Assembly: GCA_900314355.1 (NCBI GenBank)
Contig: OMUY01000041.1
Span: forward strand, 1-59,875
Origin: an uncultured Eubacteriales bacterium
GTDB taxonomy: Bacteria > Bacillota > Clostridia > Oscillospirales > Acutalibacteraceae
DNA: 59,875 bases
Direction of reading: 5' to 3'
The notes beneath the pieces are model-generated. The model was not told the DNA's origin. It searched no databases and saw nothing but the letters and a program-made list of their open reading frames with translations. Both the position numbers and the translations under genes were made by a program. Below are positions 7,313 through 17,281 of the stretch, piece after piece (within the stretch, counting starts at the first letter, position 1; the number at the start of each line of letters is the position of its first letter).

Positions 7313-8944
7313 ATGACCACCGTTTACGCCCGTGATTTCGCAATTAAGCCCGATACGGACGTCACCGAAAAGCTTGCCGCGCTTATATCAAGGCTGAAAA
7401 CCACAGAAGGAGAAAAGACTGTAATCTTTGAAAAAGGCGTTTATTACATTGACGGTGAAAAATGCGAAAAGCATATGCTTTATATCACAAATACGGTCGG
7501 CGACAAAGAACTTTCTTCCGACGAAACGCCGCATCTGAACGCCGTTCCGTTTTATTTCGGCGAAATTAACGACATGAACTTTGACGGCGGAGACTCCGTA
7601 TTCGTCATTGACGGAATAGTTACAAACGTCGCGATTGAAAACTGTATAAATATCACGCTGAAAAATCTTGAAATCCGGCACAAGCATCCGGATATGCATG
7701 AACTTAGAGTGATGAGTAAAACTCTTTTCAGCGTTGATTTTGAAATTGACCGAGACAGTCTATTTGAATCAGAAAACGGTAAACTTTGTTTTTACGGCAA
7801 AGACTATCGCGTTTTAGCCGATGAAGGCGCTTTGAAAGCTCATTGGATAGGACTAATCAGAGAAAAAACGCCAAATAAAATCATTCGTACTTCGCATCCT
7901 CTTATTTGCGCCTTAAAGTCGCGTGACCTCGGCAGCAGAAAAATCTGCGTATATTATCCTAATACTTTTCGATTTAAAACGGGCGACCGCTTTTATCTTT
8001 TTGACGTCCGCCGCCAATTTGCCGGAATTTTTATTAACAAAAGCAAAAACGTAACGCTTGAAAACATAAAACAGAGATTTAATTATTCTCTCGCCCTTGC
8101 GGCGCAGGATACCGAAAATATCACGGTTGAAAATATAAGCTTTTCGCCCGAAAAGGATTCCGCGAGAAAAATGGCGTCTGTCGCCGATTTCATACAGCTC
8201 TGTATGTGCCGTGGAAAGATTGTTATTAAAGACAGTTATTTTGAGGGCTCCGGCGACGATCTTCTGAATGTTCACGGAATACATTTTAAAATCACTGACA
8301 TTGAAGGAAAAAATATAACCGTTCGTTTCATGCATCCGCAGACTCACGGCTTTAATCCGTTAAGATCGGGCGATACGATAGCCTACATCAATCCGGAAAC
8401 GCTTCTGGAGGAGGGCTCGGCGGAAATTGAAAAATCGGAGTTATTGAATGAATACGAGATCAGACTGTCGGTAAGCAGTACGAAAAACGCGGTTGTCGGC
8501 AAAGTTATTGAAGATATAACCGCCTGTCCCGATCTTGAATTTACGGGCAGCATCTCTTCAAAAATAATCACAAGAGGACTTCTTATTACCACAAGAGGAA
8601 AAGTAAACGTTGAAGGCAACCGCTTTTTGAGCTCGTCTATGAGCGGCGTCCTTCTTTCGGATGACGCAAAAAGCTGGTATGAAAGCGGTATGTGCCAAGA
8701 TGTCGCGATTAAAAATAACATATTCGATTACTGCGGCAAAACGCCTATTCTCATCAAACCGGAAAACAGCCGTTATGATGGCGCTGTTCATAAGAACGTC
8801 AAAATTTGCGGCAACACATTCAGAAATTACCGCGGCGCCTGTATTAAAATAAAAAATTCCGATAATATCATTATCCGGGACAATAAATTCGACCGCTCAA
8901 AATCAATCAGGATGAAAAACTGCAATAATATAATCAGAGAGTAA
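7313..8944 (+). CDS. GH110-like right-handed beta-helix glycosidase
   Basis: A 543-residue protein built of short parallel beta-helix rungs, recognisable by recurring N-I/V-T-x-E-N-I patterns (for example VTLENIKQRF and ITVENISF). It resembles GH110 exo-alpha-1,3-galactosidases. Residues 312-318 contain GSGDDLLNVHG with adjacent Asp315-Asp316. Downstream segments RGLLITTRGKVNVEGN and LLSDDAKSWYESG are also typical of that family. No signal peptide is visible, so it probably acts inside the cell on imported oligosaccharides or glycosides. It lies two bases after the amidohydrolase gene, in the same operon. GH110 enzymes remove terminal alpha-galactose from blood-group-B or linear Gal-alpha-1,3-Gal structures. 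The specificity here is unproven and another exo-glycosidase activity is possible. Confidence 0.72.
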   Translation: MTTVYARDFAIKPDTDVTEKLAALISRLKTTEGEKTVIFEKGVYYIDGEKCEKHMLYITNTVGDKELSSDETPHLNAVPFYFGEINDMNFDGGDSVFVIDGIVTNVAIENCINITLKNLEIRHKHPDMHELRVMSKTLFSVDFEIDRDSLFESENGKLCFYGKDYRVLADEGALKAHWIGLIREKTPNKIIRTSHPLICALKSRDLGSRKICVYYPNTFRFKTGDRFYLFDVRRQFAGIFINKSKNVTLENIKQRFNYSLALAAQDTENITVENISFSPEKDSARKMASVADFIQLCMCRGKIVIKDSYFEGSGDDLLNVHGIHFKITDIEGKNITVRFMHPQTHGFNPLRSGDTIAYINPETLLEEGSAEIEKSELLNEYEIRLSVSSTKNAVVGKVIEDITACPDLEFTGSISSKIITRGLLITTRGKVNVEGNRFLSSSMSGVLLSDDAKSWYESGMCQDVAIKNNIFDYCGKTPILIKPENSRYDGAVHKNVKICGNTFRNYRGACIKIKNSDNIIIRDNKFDRSKSIRMKNCNNIIRE

Positions 8945-8997
8945 ACAACCACAGAAAAACATACGCGGAATTTTCAGCAAAAACATCAGGGAGAAAA

Positions 8998-10911
8998 ATG
9001 GAATACAGAAATTTACAACTTTCATACAGCTCTGTGACAGGAGATTACGAAATCAAATACAACGGCTTTTCGTGGATAAGCGACGGCAGGCGTCCTTATA
9101 TTATTATACGAAAAAAGGTAGGCGGCAAATATATCCGCACTTTCCGGCTGCTTTCGAGCGCGCTTGACAAAAAGGTCGAAAAAAGCGATAACCGCATTGT
9201 GTGCCGATATAAAAACTACATCGCGTTCGGGAAAAAACTGCCCTTTTCGCTTATTTGCACTGCTGAAATTACGGGAGAAAATACGGTTGAATTTTCTGTC
9301 AAGGCAGAAAACGAAACGGGCTATGATATTCAGGCGGTGTATTTTCCTGCTCCGTTCAATTCAAAAGCGAAAGGGAAGAAATCTTACCATGTTGACTCGA
9401 TGCGTCAGGGCTTTTTAATGCCGGACGGATACAGGGAGAATTTTTTGTCAACTTTCGGATTTGCGCATTATCTGCGAAAAATAAACACGGGCGACTGTTA
9501 TATGCCTGTTTGGGGCAGAGTGTGCGACGGTCATACTTTTACGGCTGTTGTCGAAACGCCTTTTGACGCATGTATGTTCTCATCATTCGGACGTCATAAA
9601 GCTTTCGTCAATTCCGTTCATTGGATGTCCTCTCTCGGCAAACTTTCTTACGAAAGAAAAATCAAATTTATTTTTCATGAAAAAAGCGACTATAACACTG
9701 TGGCGAAAGATTACCGCGCGTATCTTAAAGAAACCGGACAGTTCGTTTCAATAGATGATAAAATAGAGAAAAACAAAAACATTGAAAAGCTTATCGGCTG
9801 CCCGGTTCTGCATCATAAAATTTATTCAAAAATCAACGAAAAGTCAAAATTTTACGATGAGAACGGCACGAATGAAATTTTGTACGCCACATTTTACGAG
9901 CGTGCCGAACAAATGAAACATTTGAAAGAAATGGGGCTCCAAAAACTGTATATCCACACCGACGGCTGGGGAAAGGACGGTTACGACAACAACCACCCAT
10001 ATATTCTTCCTCCCTGCGAAGCGGCAGGCGGATATGAGGGCTTAAAAGAGTTTTCAAAAGTAAGCCGTGATCTCGGCTACATCTTTGCTCTTCACGACCA
10101 GTACCGCGATTACTATTACTCATCGCCTGTTTTCGATATGGATAAGGCTGTTGAAAATATTGACGGCTCTCACCCCTATTGCTCGATATGGGACGGCGGC
10201 GAGCACACATTTCTCTGTTCTTCTCAGGCGCTTGAATTTGTCAAGAAAACTTATTCTGAGCTTGAAGAACACGGCGTTGACGTACAGGGAGCATACCTTG
10301 ACGTCTTTTCTGTTATGAACGGGGATGAATGTTTTAATCCGAAACACAAAATTACAAGGGAGCAAAGCATCCGGTATCGTGCCGAATGTTTTGATTATCT
10401 GAACGACAAAGGATTTATTATGTCTTCGGAAGAGCCGGCGATGCAGCTAATCAATCATATTGCGCTTGTCCATCACGGGCCTTTTACTTTAAGACCGCAG
10501 GAAAACGGACAGGCGGTAGGTATTCCCGTACCTCTCGGCAATCTCGTGTTTCACGACTGTGTTATGGTTCCGTGGAATTGGTTTAATAACTGGGGAATTC
10601 CAAAAGGCGACAACGGCGACTTATACTGCGCCCTGCTTGCCGGTATGCCTTATATCAGCCCGTTCGGCACTGCAGTCAGAAAAATCGGAACAGACAGCCG
10701 CACGGCTGATACTGAACTAATGGACGATGAAAACCTTAAAAAAGAGATTAACCGCGTCATGCCGCTTGCCGCTCTGCAGGCGAAACTTTACAACAAAGAA
10801 ATGGTAAAACACGAGTTCCTGGGAAATGTCCGCCGCCAGAGGGCGACCTATTCGGACGGCACAACGGTTACCGTTGATTTTGACAAAAACACCTATGAAA
10901 TCTTAGAATGA
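8998..10911 (+). CDS. Putative GH129/GH101-like glycoside hydrolase
   Basis: A 637-residue protein with an N-terminal beta-rich domain (about 1-240) and a C-terminal TIM-barrel-like region. The arrangement and length recall GH129 alpha-N-acetylgalactosaminidases and the related GH101 enzymes. Candidate active-site elements are YIHTDGWGKDGYDN (about 320), the strand-end GAYLDVFSVM with Asp435 as a candidate nucleophile, and IMSSEEPAMQ with a candidate acid/base glutamate. There is no signal peptide, so it is likely intracellular. It follows the GH110-like gene after 53 bases with GGGAG just before the ATG and is the last gene of the operon. An uncharacterised family related to GH101/129 is equally possible. 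The fold assignment comes from recalled motif resemblance, so confidence is moderate. Confidence 0.55.
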   Translation: MEYRNLQLSYSSVTGDYEIKYNGFSWISDGRRPYIIIRKKVGGKYIRTFRLLSSALDKKVEKSDNRIVCRYKNYIAFGKKLPFSLICTAEITGENTVEFSVKAENETGYDIQAVYFPAPFNSKAKGKKSYHVDSMRQGFLMPDGYRENFLSTFGFAHYLRKINTGDCYMPVWGRVCDGHTFTAVVETPFDACMFSSFGRHKAFVNSVHWMSSLGKLSYERKIKFIFHEKSDYNTVAKDYRAYLKETGQFVSIDDKIEKNKNIEKLIGCPVLHHKIYSKINEKSKFYDENGTNEILYATFYERAEQMKHLKEMGLQKLYIHTDGWGKDGYDNNHPYILPPCEAAGGYEGLKEFSKVSRDLGYIFALHDQYRDYYYSSPVFDMDKAVENIDGSHPYCSIWDGGEHTFLCSSQALEFVKKTYSELEEHGVDVQGAYLDVFSVMNGDECFNPKHKITREQSIRYRAECFDYLNDKGFIMSSEEPAMQLINHIALVHHGPFTLRPQENGQAVGIPVPLGNLVFHDCVMVPWNWFNNWGIPKGDNGDLYCALLAGMPYISPFGTAVRKIGTDSRTADTELMDDENLKKEINRVMPLAALQAKLYNKEMVKHEFLGNVRRQRATYSDGTTVTVDFDKNTYEILE

Positions 10912-11182
10912 TTATGCCTGACCTTGAAAAAATAACGATTATTGATTTTTCAAGCTGAAAAATCCCGCCGGTATTTTACAGTCGGGAGGAACAAAATTCG
11001 CAACAGATGATTTTGAATGTTTTTTTTCGATTACGGCGGGCGTGAAACATCATATCGCCGTACGCGGCAAAACGGCATTTTCCGGGAAGTTCAGAGCGGC
11101 AAGCCCGTAACAATTACCTATAAGCATATACACCATGAATTGAAAACCTATTAATACACATATAATGAGGAAAATATTTAAT
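10912..11182 (+). other. Intergenic region with inverted repeat and possible gene remnant
   Basis: Just after the glycosidase gene there is a perfect 9-base inverted repeat, CTTGAAAAA (10923-10931) and TTTTTCAAG (10946-10954), without a T tract. A 45-codon frame at 11017-11154 starts with ATG, is rich in Arg/Gly/Lys codons and has no ribosome binding site at proper distance. It may be the tail of a decayed gene but I cannot identify it. A TATAAT at 11161-11166, with a TTGAAA 15 bases upstream, may be a weak promoter for the phosphoesterase that follows. Confidence 0.3.
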
Positions 11183-12232
11183 ATGAAAAAAGGGATGAAA
11201 ATATTTTTAAGTGTATTGCTTGTTTTTGCAATAATAGGAGCGGCTGCCTCTTTGACCGCAACATTTTACGGCAAGAAATATGTCAGAGCCGAAGATACGG
11301 CGTTCTCCGTTTTGCAGATAACCGATGTTCATCTTCTTAACGATGAAAAAAAGGACGCAAAGGCATTTAAAACAATAACCGCTATGGTTGAAACAACAAA
11401 GCCGGATATGATAGTCGTAACCGGTGACGTCACAAGCGAAAAGGAAAATTATACGGCTTTCAAAACTTTCTGCGGTTTTATGGAAAAATTCCGTATTCCA
11501 TGGGCGTTTACATTCGTCAATCACGAGGGACTTGATATAAAATATTCGCCGGATGAGGTTTTAGACCCCAAAAAGACTGCGGATAAAAAAACGCTCAGTG
11601 ATTATCTTGAATCGCTTAAATACTGTATTTATGAACGTGGCGACGAAAATGTTGACGGAATGGGCAATTATTATTACACAGTCCGTGATGATAACGGCAA
11701 AGCCCTGACCTCTTTGATTTTTATGGATTCAAACAGTTATGATGAAAAAAACAACGGCTATGATCATTTTCACGATAATCAAATACAGTGGTATAAAAAC
11801 ACAATTAAAAAAATAGCAAAACAGGAAAACGGAGATGAAAGCAGAGTTTTGCCGTCACTCGCGTTTTTTCATATTCCCATGAAGGAATATATGACAGCTT
11901 ATGACGAAGCGAAGGGTACGAAAAACCTGATTTACGGATTTCGTTTTCCGAATGAGGACGGTACTCCAGCGGTTGACGACGATATGTTTGAAACTATGCT
12001 TGAGCTCGGCTCTACAAAGGGTTGTTTCGTCGGTCATGACCACATGAACAACTATTCGGTAATTTACAAAGGCATAAGACTTACCTACGGTATTTCGTGC
12101 GACCATAATATTTATTTTGTTCCGTTCAGAGGCGGCACTCTTATAAATATAAAATATGACGGTTCATTTACGACTCAGCCGCTTATAAGGCACAGAGGAC
12201 AAAATACCGTCACCGTTTGCGAGGAATACTGA
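11183..12232 (+). CDS. Membrane-anchored calcineurin-like phosphoesterase
   Basis: A secreted or membrane-anchored metallophosphoesterase of about 349 residues, DCR2/purple-acid-phosphatase-like. Lys-rich residues precede an N-terminal hydrophobic segment (IFLSVLLVFAIIGAAA) that acts as signal peptide or anchor. The di-metal motifs appear in order: VLQITDVHLL, VVTGDVTSEK, FVNHEG (Val in place of the usual Gly of GNH), FFHIPMKEY and FVGHDHMNN. It presumably hydrolyses phosphate esters outside the membrane; the substrate is unknown. I chose ATG 11183 because GAGG (11167-11170) precedes it. An in-frame ATG at 11165 would add six residues but lacks a ribosome binding site. It is a complete relative of the truncated copy at 973-1518 and is followed by a terminator. 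Confidence 0.85.
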   Translation: MKKGMKIFLSVLLVFAIIGAAASLTATFYGKKYVRAEDTAFSVLQITDVHLLNDEKKDAKAFKTITAMVETTKPDMIVVTGDVTSEKENYTAFKTFCGFMEKFRIPWAFTFVNHEGLDIKYSPDEVLDPKKTADKKTLSDYLESLKYCIYERGDENVDGMGNYYYTVRDDNGKALTSLIFMDSNSYDEKNNGYDHFHDNQIQWYKNTIKKIAKQENGDESRVLPSLAFFHIPMKEYMTAYDEAKGTKNLIYGFRFPNEDGTPAVDDDMFETMLELGSTKGCFVGHDHMNNYSVIYKGIRLTYGISCDHNIYFVPFRGGTLINIKYDGSFTTQPLIRHRGQNTVTVCEEY

Positions 12233-12402
12233 TATTCAGCCGTAAAATAATCTGAATTGTCATTTTCTTTTGCGCAAATTGGCATCGGTCGTTTTTACGT
12301 CGGAAAAAAACAGTGGATTTTTTCGGCGTACCGGGCAGATGAGGACGTTTTTGGAATATGAAATTATCGATTTTTTAAAACGATACATTTATTCGTTTAT
12401 TT

Positions 12403-12430
12403 TTCCCCGATTAAGGTGGGGAATTTTTTT
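12403..12430 (+). terminator. Rho-independent terminator after the phosphoesterase gene
   Basis: Stem TTCCCC (12403-12408) pairs with GGGGAA (12418-12423) around a nine-base loop, followed directly by seven T residues. It would stop transcription before ligA. Confidence 0.7.
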
Positions 12431-12434
12431 GACT

Positions 12435-12464
12435 TTAAACTTTAAAAATTATTTCAAATATAAT
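12435..12464 (+). promoter_or_regulatory. Probable promoter for ligA
   Basis: TTAAAC (12435-12440), an 18-base spacer and a perfect TATAAT (12459-12464) lie about 38 bases before the ligA start and directly after a terminator. The -35 is weak, so this is a moderate call. Confidence 0.45.
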
Positions 12465-12474
12465 ATAATCTTAA

Positions 12475-14495
<2,021 letters not shown>

Positions 14496-14585
14496 ATGAA
14501 ATACGCCGAAATACGTATGACTTTTTCAACAAAAATTTTCAATATTCGGTCAATGTTTTCTAAAATTACAATTTTGTAACGTTTA

Positions 14586-14614
14586 TTGACATCGTTAATG
14601 AAAAAATGTAACAT
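14586..14614 (+). promoter_or_regulatory. Promoter for livJ
   Basis: A consensus TTGACA (14586-14591), a 17-base spacer and TAACAT (14609-14614) lie about 95 bases upstream of the livJ start, leaving a leader of roughly 90 bases. No riboswitch structure was recognised in the leader. Confidence 0.65.
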
Positions 14615-14709
14615 ATGGATAATAGTTCACCAAACTAAAGTGTATTAAATTTATTTTATGATGCACAGTAAAAAAAAGAGTGAACGAAAAACAGGGAGGA
14701 TAGATTTCT

Positions 14710-15957
14710 ATGAAAAAGTCCATCTTAAGAGTACTTGCAGTAGTTCTTTCGGTTGCGATGATAGTTGCGTGCTTTGCGGCATGCGGCGGCAAAGGAAAAG
14801 AAGAAGCTTCTTCCGAAGAATCTTCTGCGGCAGCAGGCGGCGCTGCTGTAGAGCCCGGCGACAACACCCTCAATATCGGTGTTATAGGACCTCTTACAGG
14901 AGATACGGCAGTTTACGGCAAGGCTGTTCAGTACGGAGCTCAGCTCGCGGTTGACGAGGTAAATGCCGCAGGCGGAATCAACGGCATGAAGATAGCTTTC
15001 AAGGCTGAGGACGACGAAGGCGATCCCGAGAAGTCGGTAAATGCTTACAACACATTAAAAGACTGGGGCATGGATATTCTTGTCGGCACGGTTACAACTA
15101 ACCCCTGCCTTGCGGTTGCAGATTATACGGCTCAGGACAATATGTTTGAGCTTACACCTTCCGCTTCCGCAGCGACTGTTGTTGAAAAAGGCAACAACGT
15201 ATTCCAGGTTTGCTTCACCGATCCTAACCAAGGTATTGCTTCCGCAGATTACATCTCGGACAACAAACTTGCCACAAAAGTAGGAGTTATTTACAACTCT
15301 CAGGATGCTTATTCATCTGGAATTCATGATAGATTCATTTCTGAAGCTAAGACAAAGGGCCTTAACATAGTATCTGATGAGGCTTTCACAACAGATAACG
15401 CTACGGACTTCTCTGCTCAGCTTAATGCAGCTAAGAGCGGCGGCGCCGAACTCATTTTCATCCCCATCTACGCTAAAGAGGCTACTTCAATCCTTTCTCA
15501 GGCTAAGGATCTCGGAATCACAGCTAAGTTCTTCGGATGCGACGGACTTGACGGAATCCTCGGAATCGACGGTTTCGACACATCTCTCGCTGAAGGCGTA
15601 ATGCTTCTTACACCTTTCTCTGCTAACGCTACCGACGACGCTACCGTTAAATTCGTAAAAGCTTACAAGGCTGCCGGATATGACGAGGCTAACCTCAATC
15701 AGTTCGCGGCTGATGCCTATGACGCTATTTACATCATTAAGGCGGCTGCAGAAAAGGCTGTCGTTAAGGCTGATATGTCTGTTTCCGATATGGGCACGGC
15801 TCTTTCAAAGGCTATGTCTGAAATCACAGTCGACGGCGTAACAGGCACAGAAATGAAATGGCAGGCTACAGGCGAAGTCAACAAGACTCCTAAGGCCATC
15901 GTTATCAAAAACGCCGAGTACATCCCCATGGATTTACAGGAATCCTCGACTAAATAA
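14710..15957 (+). CDS. livJ: Branched-chain amino acid ABC transporter substrate-binding lipoprotein
   Basis: A 415-residue extracytoplasmic solute receptor of the Leu/Ile/Val-binding type (Peripla_BP_6). The N-terminus is a lipoprotein signal peptide with the lipobox ending at Cys24 (CFAAC), followed by a Ser/Glu/Ala-rich tether (about residues 28-48). The mature domain begins with the characteristic NIGVIGPLTGDTAVYG. It captures branched-chain amino acids or related ligands and delivers them to the LivHM channel encoded just downstream. GGGAGGA lies before the ATG. Codon choice is richer in GCT/CTT/ATC than in neighbouring genes, in keeping with high expression. A hairpin terminator separates it from livH, so it is probably made in excess over the membrane parts. 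Ligand specificity is inferred from the family. Confidence 0.93.
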   Translation: MKKSILRVLAVVLSVAMIVACFAACGGKGKEEASSEESSAAAGGAAVEPGDNTLNIGVIGPLTGDTAVYGKAVQYGAQLAVDEVNAAGGINGMKIAFKAEDDEGDPEKSVNAYNTLKDWGMDILVGTVTTNPCLAVADYTAQDNMFELTPSASAATVVEKGNNVFQVCFTDPNQGIASADYISDNKLATKVGVIYNSQDAYSSGIHDRFISEAKTKGLNIVSDEAFTTDNATDFSAQLNAAKSGGAELIFIPIYAKEATSILSQAKDLGITAKFFGCDGLDGILGIDGFDTSLAEGVMLLTPFSANATDDATVKFVKAYKAAGYDEANLNQFAADAYDAIYIIKAAAEKAVVKADMSVSDMGTALSKAMSEITVDGVTGTEMKWQATGEVNKTPKAIVIKNAEYIPMDLQESSTK

Positions 15958-16011
15958 TTGATAAAACTTAAAGGGAAGTTTTATCGGGGTCACAATTTAA
16001 TATGACTTTCA

Positions 16012-16066
16012 AAGGGGAAAGTTCCTGAAATCGCAATGACAGAAGGACTTTCCCCCTAATTTTTTA
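16012..16066 (+). terminator. Terminator between livJ and livH
   Basis: GGGGAAAGTTCC (16014-16025) pairs, with one bulge, with GGACTTTCCCC (16045-16055), followed by a T-rich tract at 16060-16065. A smaller perfect hairpin, GATAAAACTT and AAGTTTTATC (15960-15985), precedes it. Together they would stop or attenuate most livJ transcripts. Confidence 0.65.
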
Positions 16067-16250
16067 AAATTGTTTCCGGAGCGGCGCAGTTTTGCTGTAA
16101 GTATTATTATGTTATTTACCGCGATGCTGCGGTGTCCCTGAATTTTATGCCAAAGATTGATATTATTGATATGAAATTTTCATAAATTGTATCTTATTTT
16201 TGGCAAAAACGTTGATTTTACTTTAATCGACTGAATTTTTTCTTTTGGAA

Positions 16251-16279
16251 TTGTATTGATATTTTTTTTGTGATATAAT
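16251..16279 (+). promoter_or_regulatory. Extended -10 promoter for livHMGF
   Basis: TTGTAT (16251-16256), a 17-base spacer and a perfect TATAAT (16274-16279) preceded by TGA give an extended -10 promoter about 105 bases before livH. The rest of the 427-base interval between livJ and livH holds the upstream terminator and the leader structures listed separately; I see no gene in it. Confidence 0.65.
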
Positions 16280-16295
16280 AAGCGTATTAATCTAA

Positions 16296-16352
16296 TAAAA
16301 GAAGAATATTTTTATTATTCTTTTTTAGAGGGAAATGTTCTTAAAGAACATT
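16296..16352 (+). promoter_or_regulatory. Structured livH leader with hairpin and perfect palindrome
   Basis: Downstream of the promoter, an AAGAATA/TATTCTT hairpin is followed by a run of Ts (about 16301-16326), resembling an attenuator. Next comes a perfect palindrome, AATGTTCTT-A-AAGAACATT (16334-16352), 33 bases before the livH start. The palindrome could be an operator or an mRNA hairpin close to the ribosome binding site. It does not match the CodY consensus well and I cannot assign a regulator. Confidence 0.45.
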
Positions 16353-16384
16353 GTTAAATCCACTTAAATAAGGGGTGCATTTTT

Positions 16385-17266
16385 TTGGAATTCCTGAATA
16401 ACGTTATTAACGGCATAAGCTTGGGCTCTATTTATGCTGTAATTGCTTTGGGATATACAATGGTTTACGGTATCGCTAAAATGCTTAACTTCGCTCACGG
16501 CGATATTATCATGGTGGGTTCTTATATCGTATTTATTTTGATGTCAAGAACTTCTGTCAATCCATATATCGCTCTTTTGATTTCAATAGCGGCTTGTACT
16601 GTATTGGGAGTCCTCGTGGAAAGACTTGCTTACAGACCTTTGAGAGGCGCGTCTCCTCTTGCCGTTTTGATTACGGCTATAGGCGTATCATATTTCCTTG
16701 AAAATGCGGCTCTTTTGATTTTCGGTTCTCAGGCCAAAAACTTCACCTCTTTTATAAAATTCCCGTCAATTACATTCGGCGGCGGAGCTGTGGTAATTCA
16801 GGGTCTCACAATCGTCACAATAGTCGTTTCTCTCGTAATAATGATAGTGCTCACTTTATTTGTAAACAAGACAAAACCCGGAAAAGCTATGCTCGCTGTA
16901 TCTGAGGATCAGGGCGCGGCTCAGCTTATGGGAATCAATGTAAATAAAACTATCGCTCTTACATTCGCTATCGGTTCAGGACTCGCTGCGATAGCAGGCG
17001 TTCTTCTCTGCTCAAAATATCCTACACTTTCGTCTCAGACAGGTGCTATGCCCGGTATCAAGGCGTTTGTAGCGGCCGTTCTCGGCGGTATAGGTTCTAT
17101 TCCAGGAGCTGCGATAGGCGGACTTCTTATAGGCATTATAGAGATACTTTCAAAAACTTATATTTCATCTCAGCTTTCAGACGCCATAGTTTTCGCAGTG
17201 CTTATAGTAGTTTTGCTTGTAAAGCCCACCGGAATCCTTGGCAAAAAAGTACAGGTTAAAGTTTAA
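16385..17266 (+). CDS. livH: Branched-chain amino acid ABC transporter permease LivH
   Basis: A 293-residue integral membrane permease with about eight hydrophobic helices, starting with the typical FLNNVINGISLGSIYAVIAL and including YGIAKMLNFAHGDIIM. It forms half of the inner-membrane channel together with LivM and docks onto the ATPases LivG and LivF. The EAA-like cytoplasmic loop region is around GINVNKTIALTFAIGSGLAA. It starts at TTG 16385, preceded by AGGGG about nine bases upstream; there is no better in-frame ATG near the N-terminus. It is the first gene of livHMGF, with livM beginning 15 bases after its stop. Confidence 0.95.
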   Translation: MEFLNNVINGISLGSIYAVIALGYTMVYGIAKMLNFAHGDIIMVGSYIVFILMSRTSVNPYIALLISIAACTVLGVLVERLAYRPLRGASPLAVLITAIGVSYFLENAALLIFGSQAKNFTSFIKFPSITFGGGAVVIQGLTIVTIVVSLVIMIVLTLFVNKTKPGKAMLAVSEDQGAAQLMGINVNKTIALTFAIGSGLAAIAGVLLCSKYPTLSSQTGAMPGIKAFVAAVLGGIGSIPGAAIGGLLIGIIEILSKTYISSQLSDAIVFAVLIVVLLVKPTGILGKKVQVKV

Positions 17267-17281
17267 AGGGGGCGCGGTGAA

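Noticed and set aside
16334-16352. Palindrome before livH as a CodY box
   Set aside because: The half-sites are five bases apart (TTC-TTAAA-GAA) instead of the single-base spacing of AATTTTCWGAAAATT, so the match is poor.
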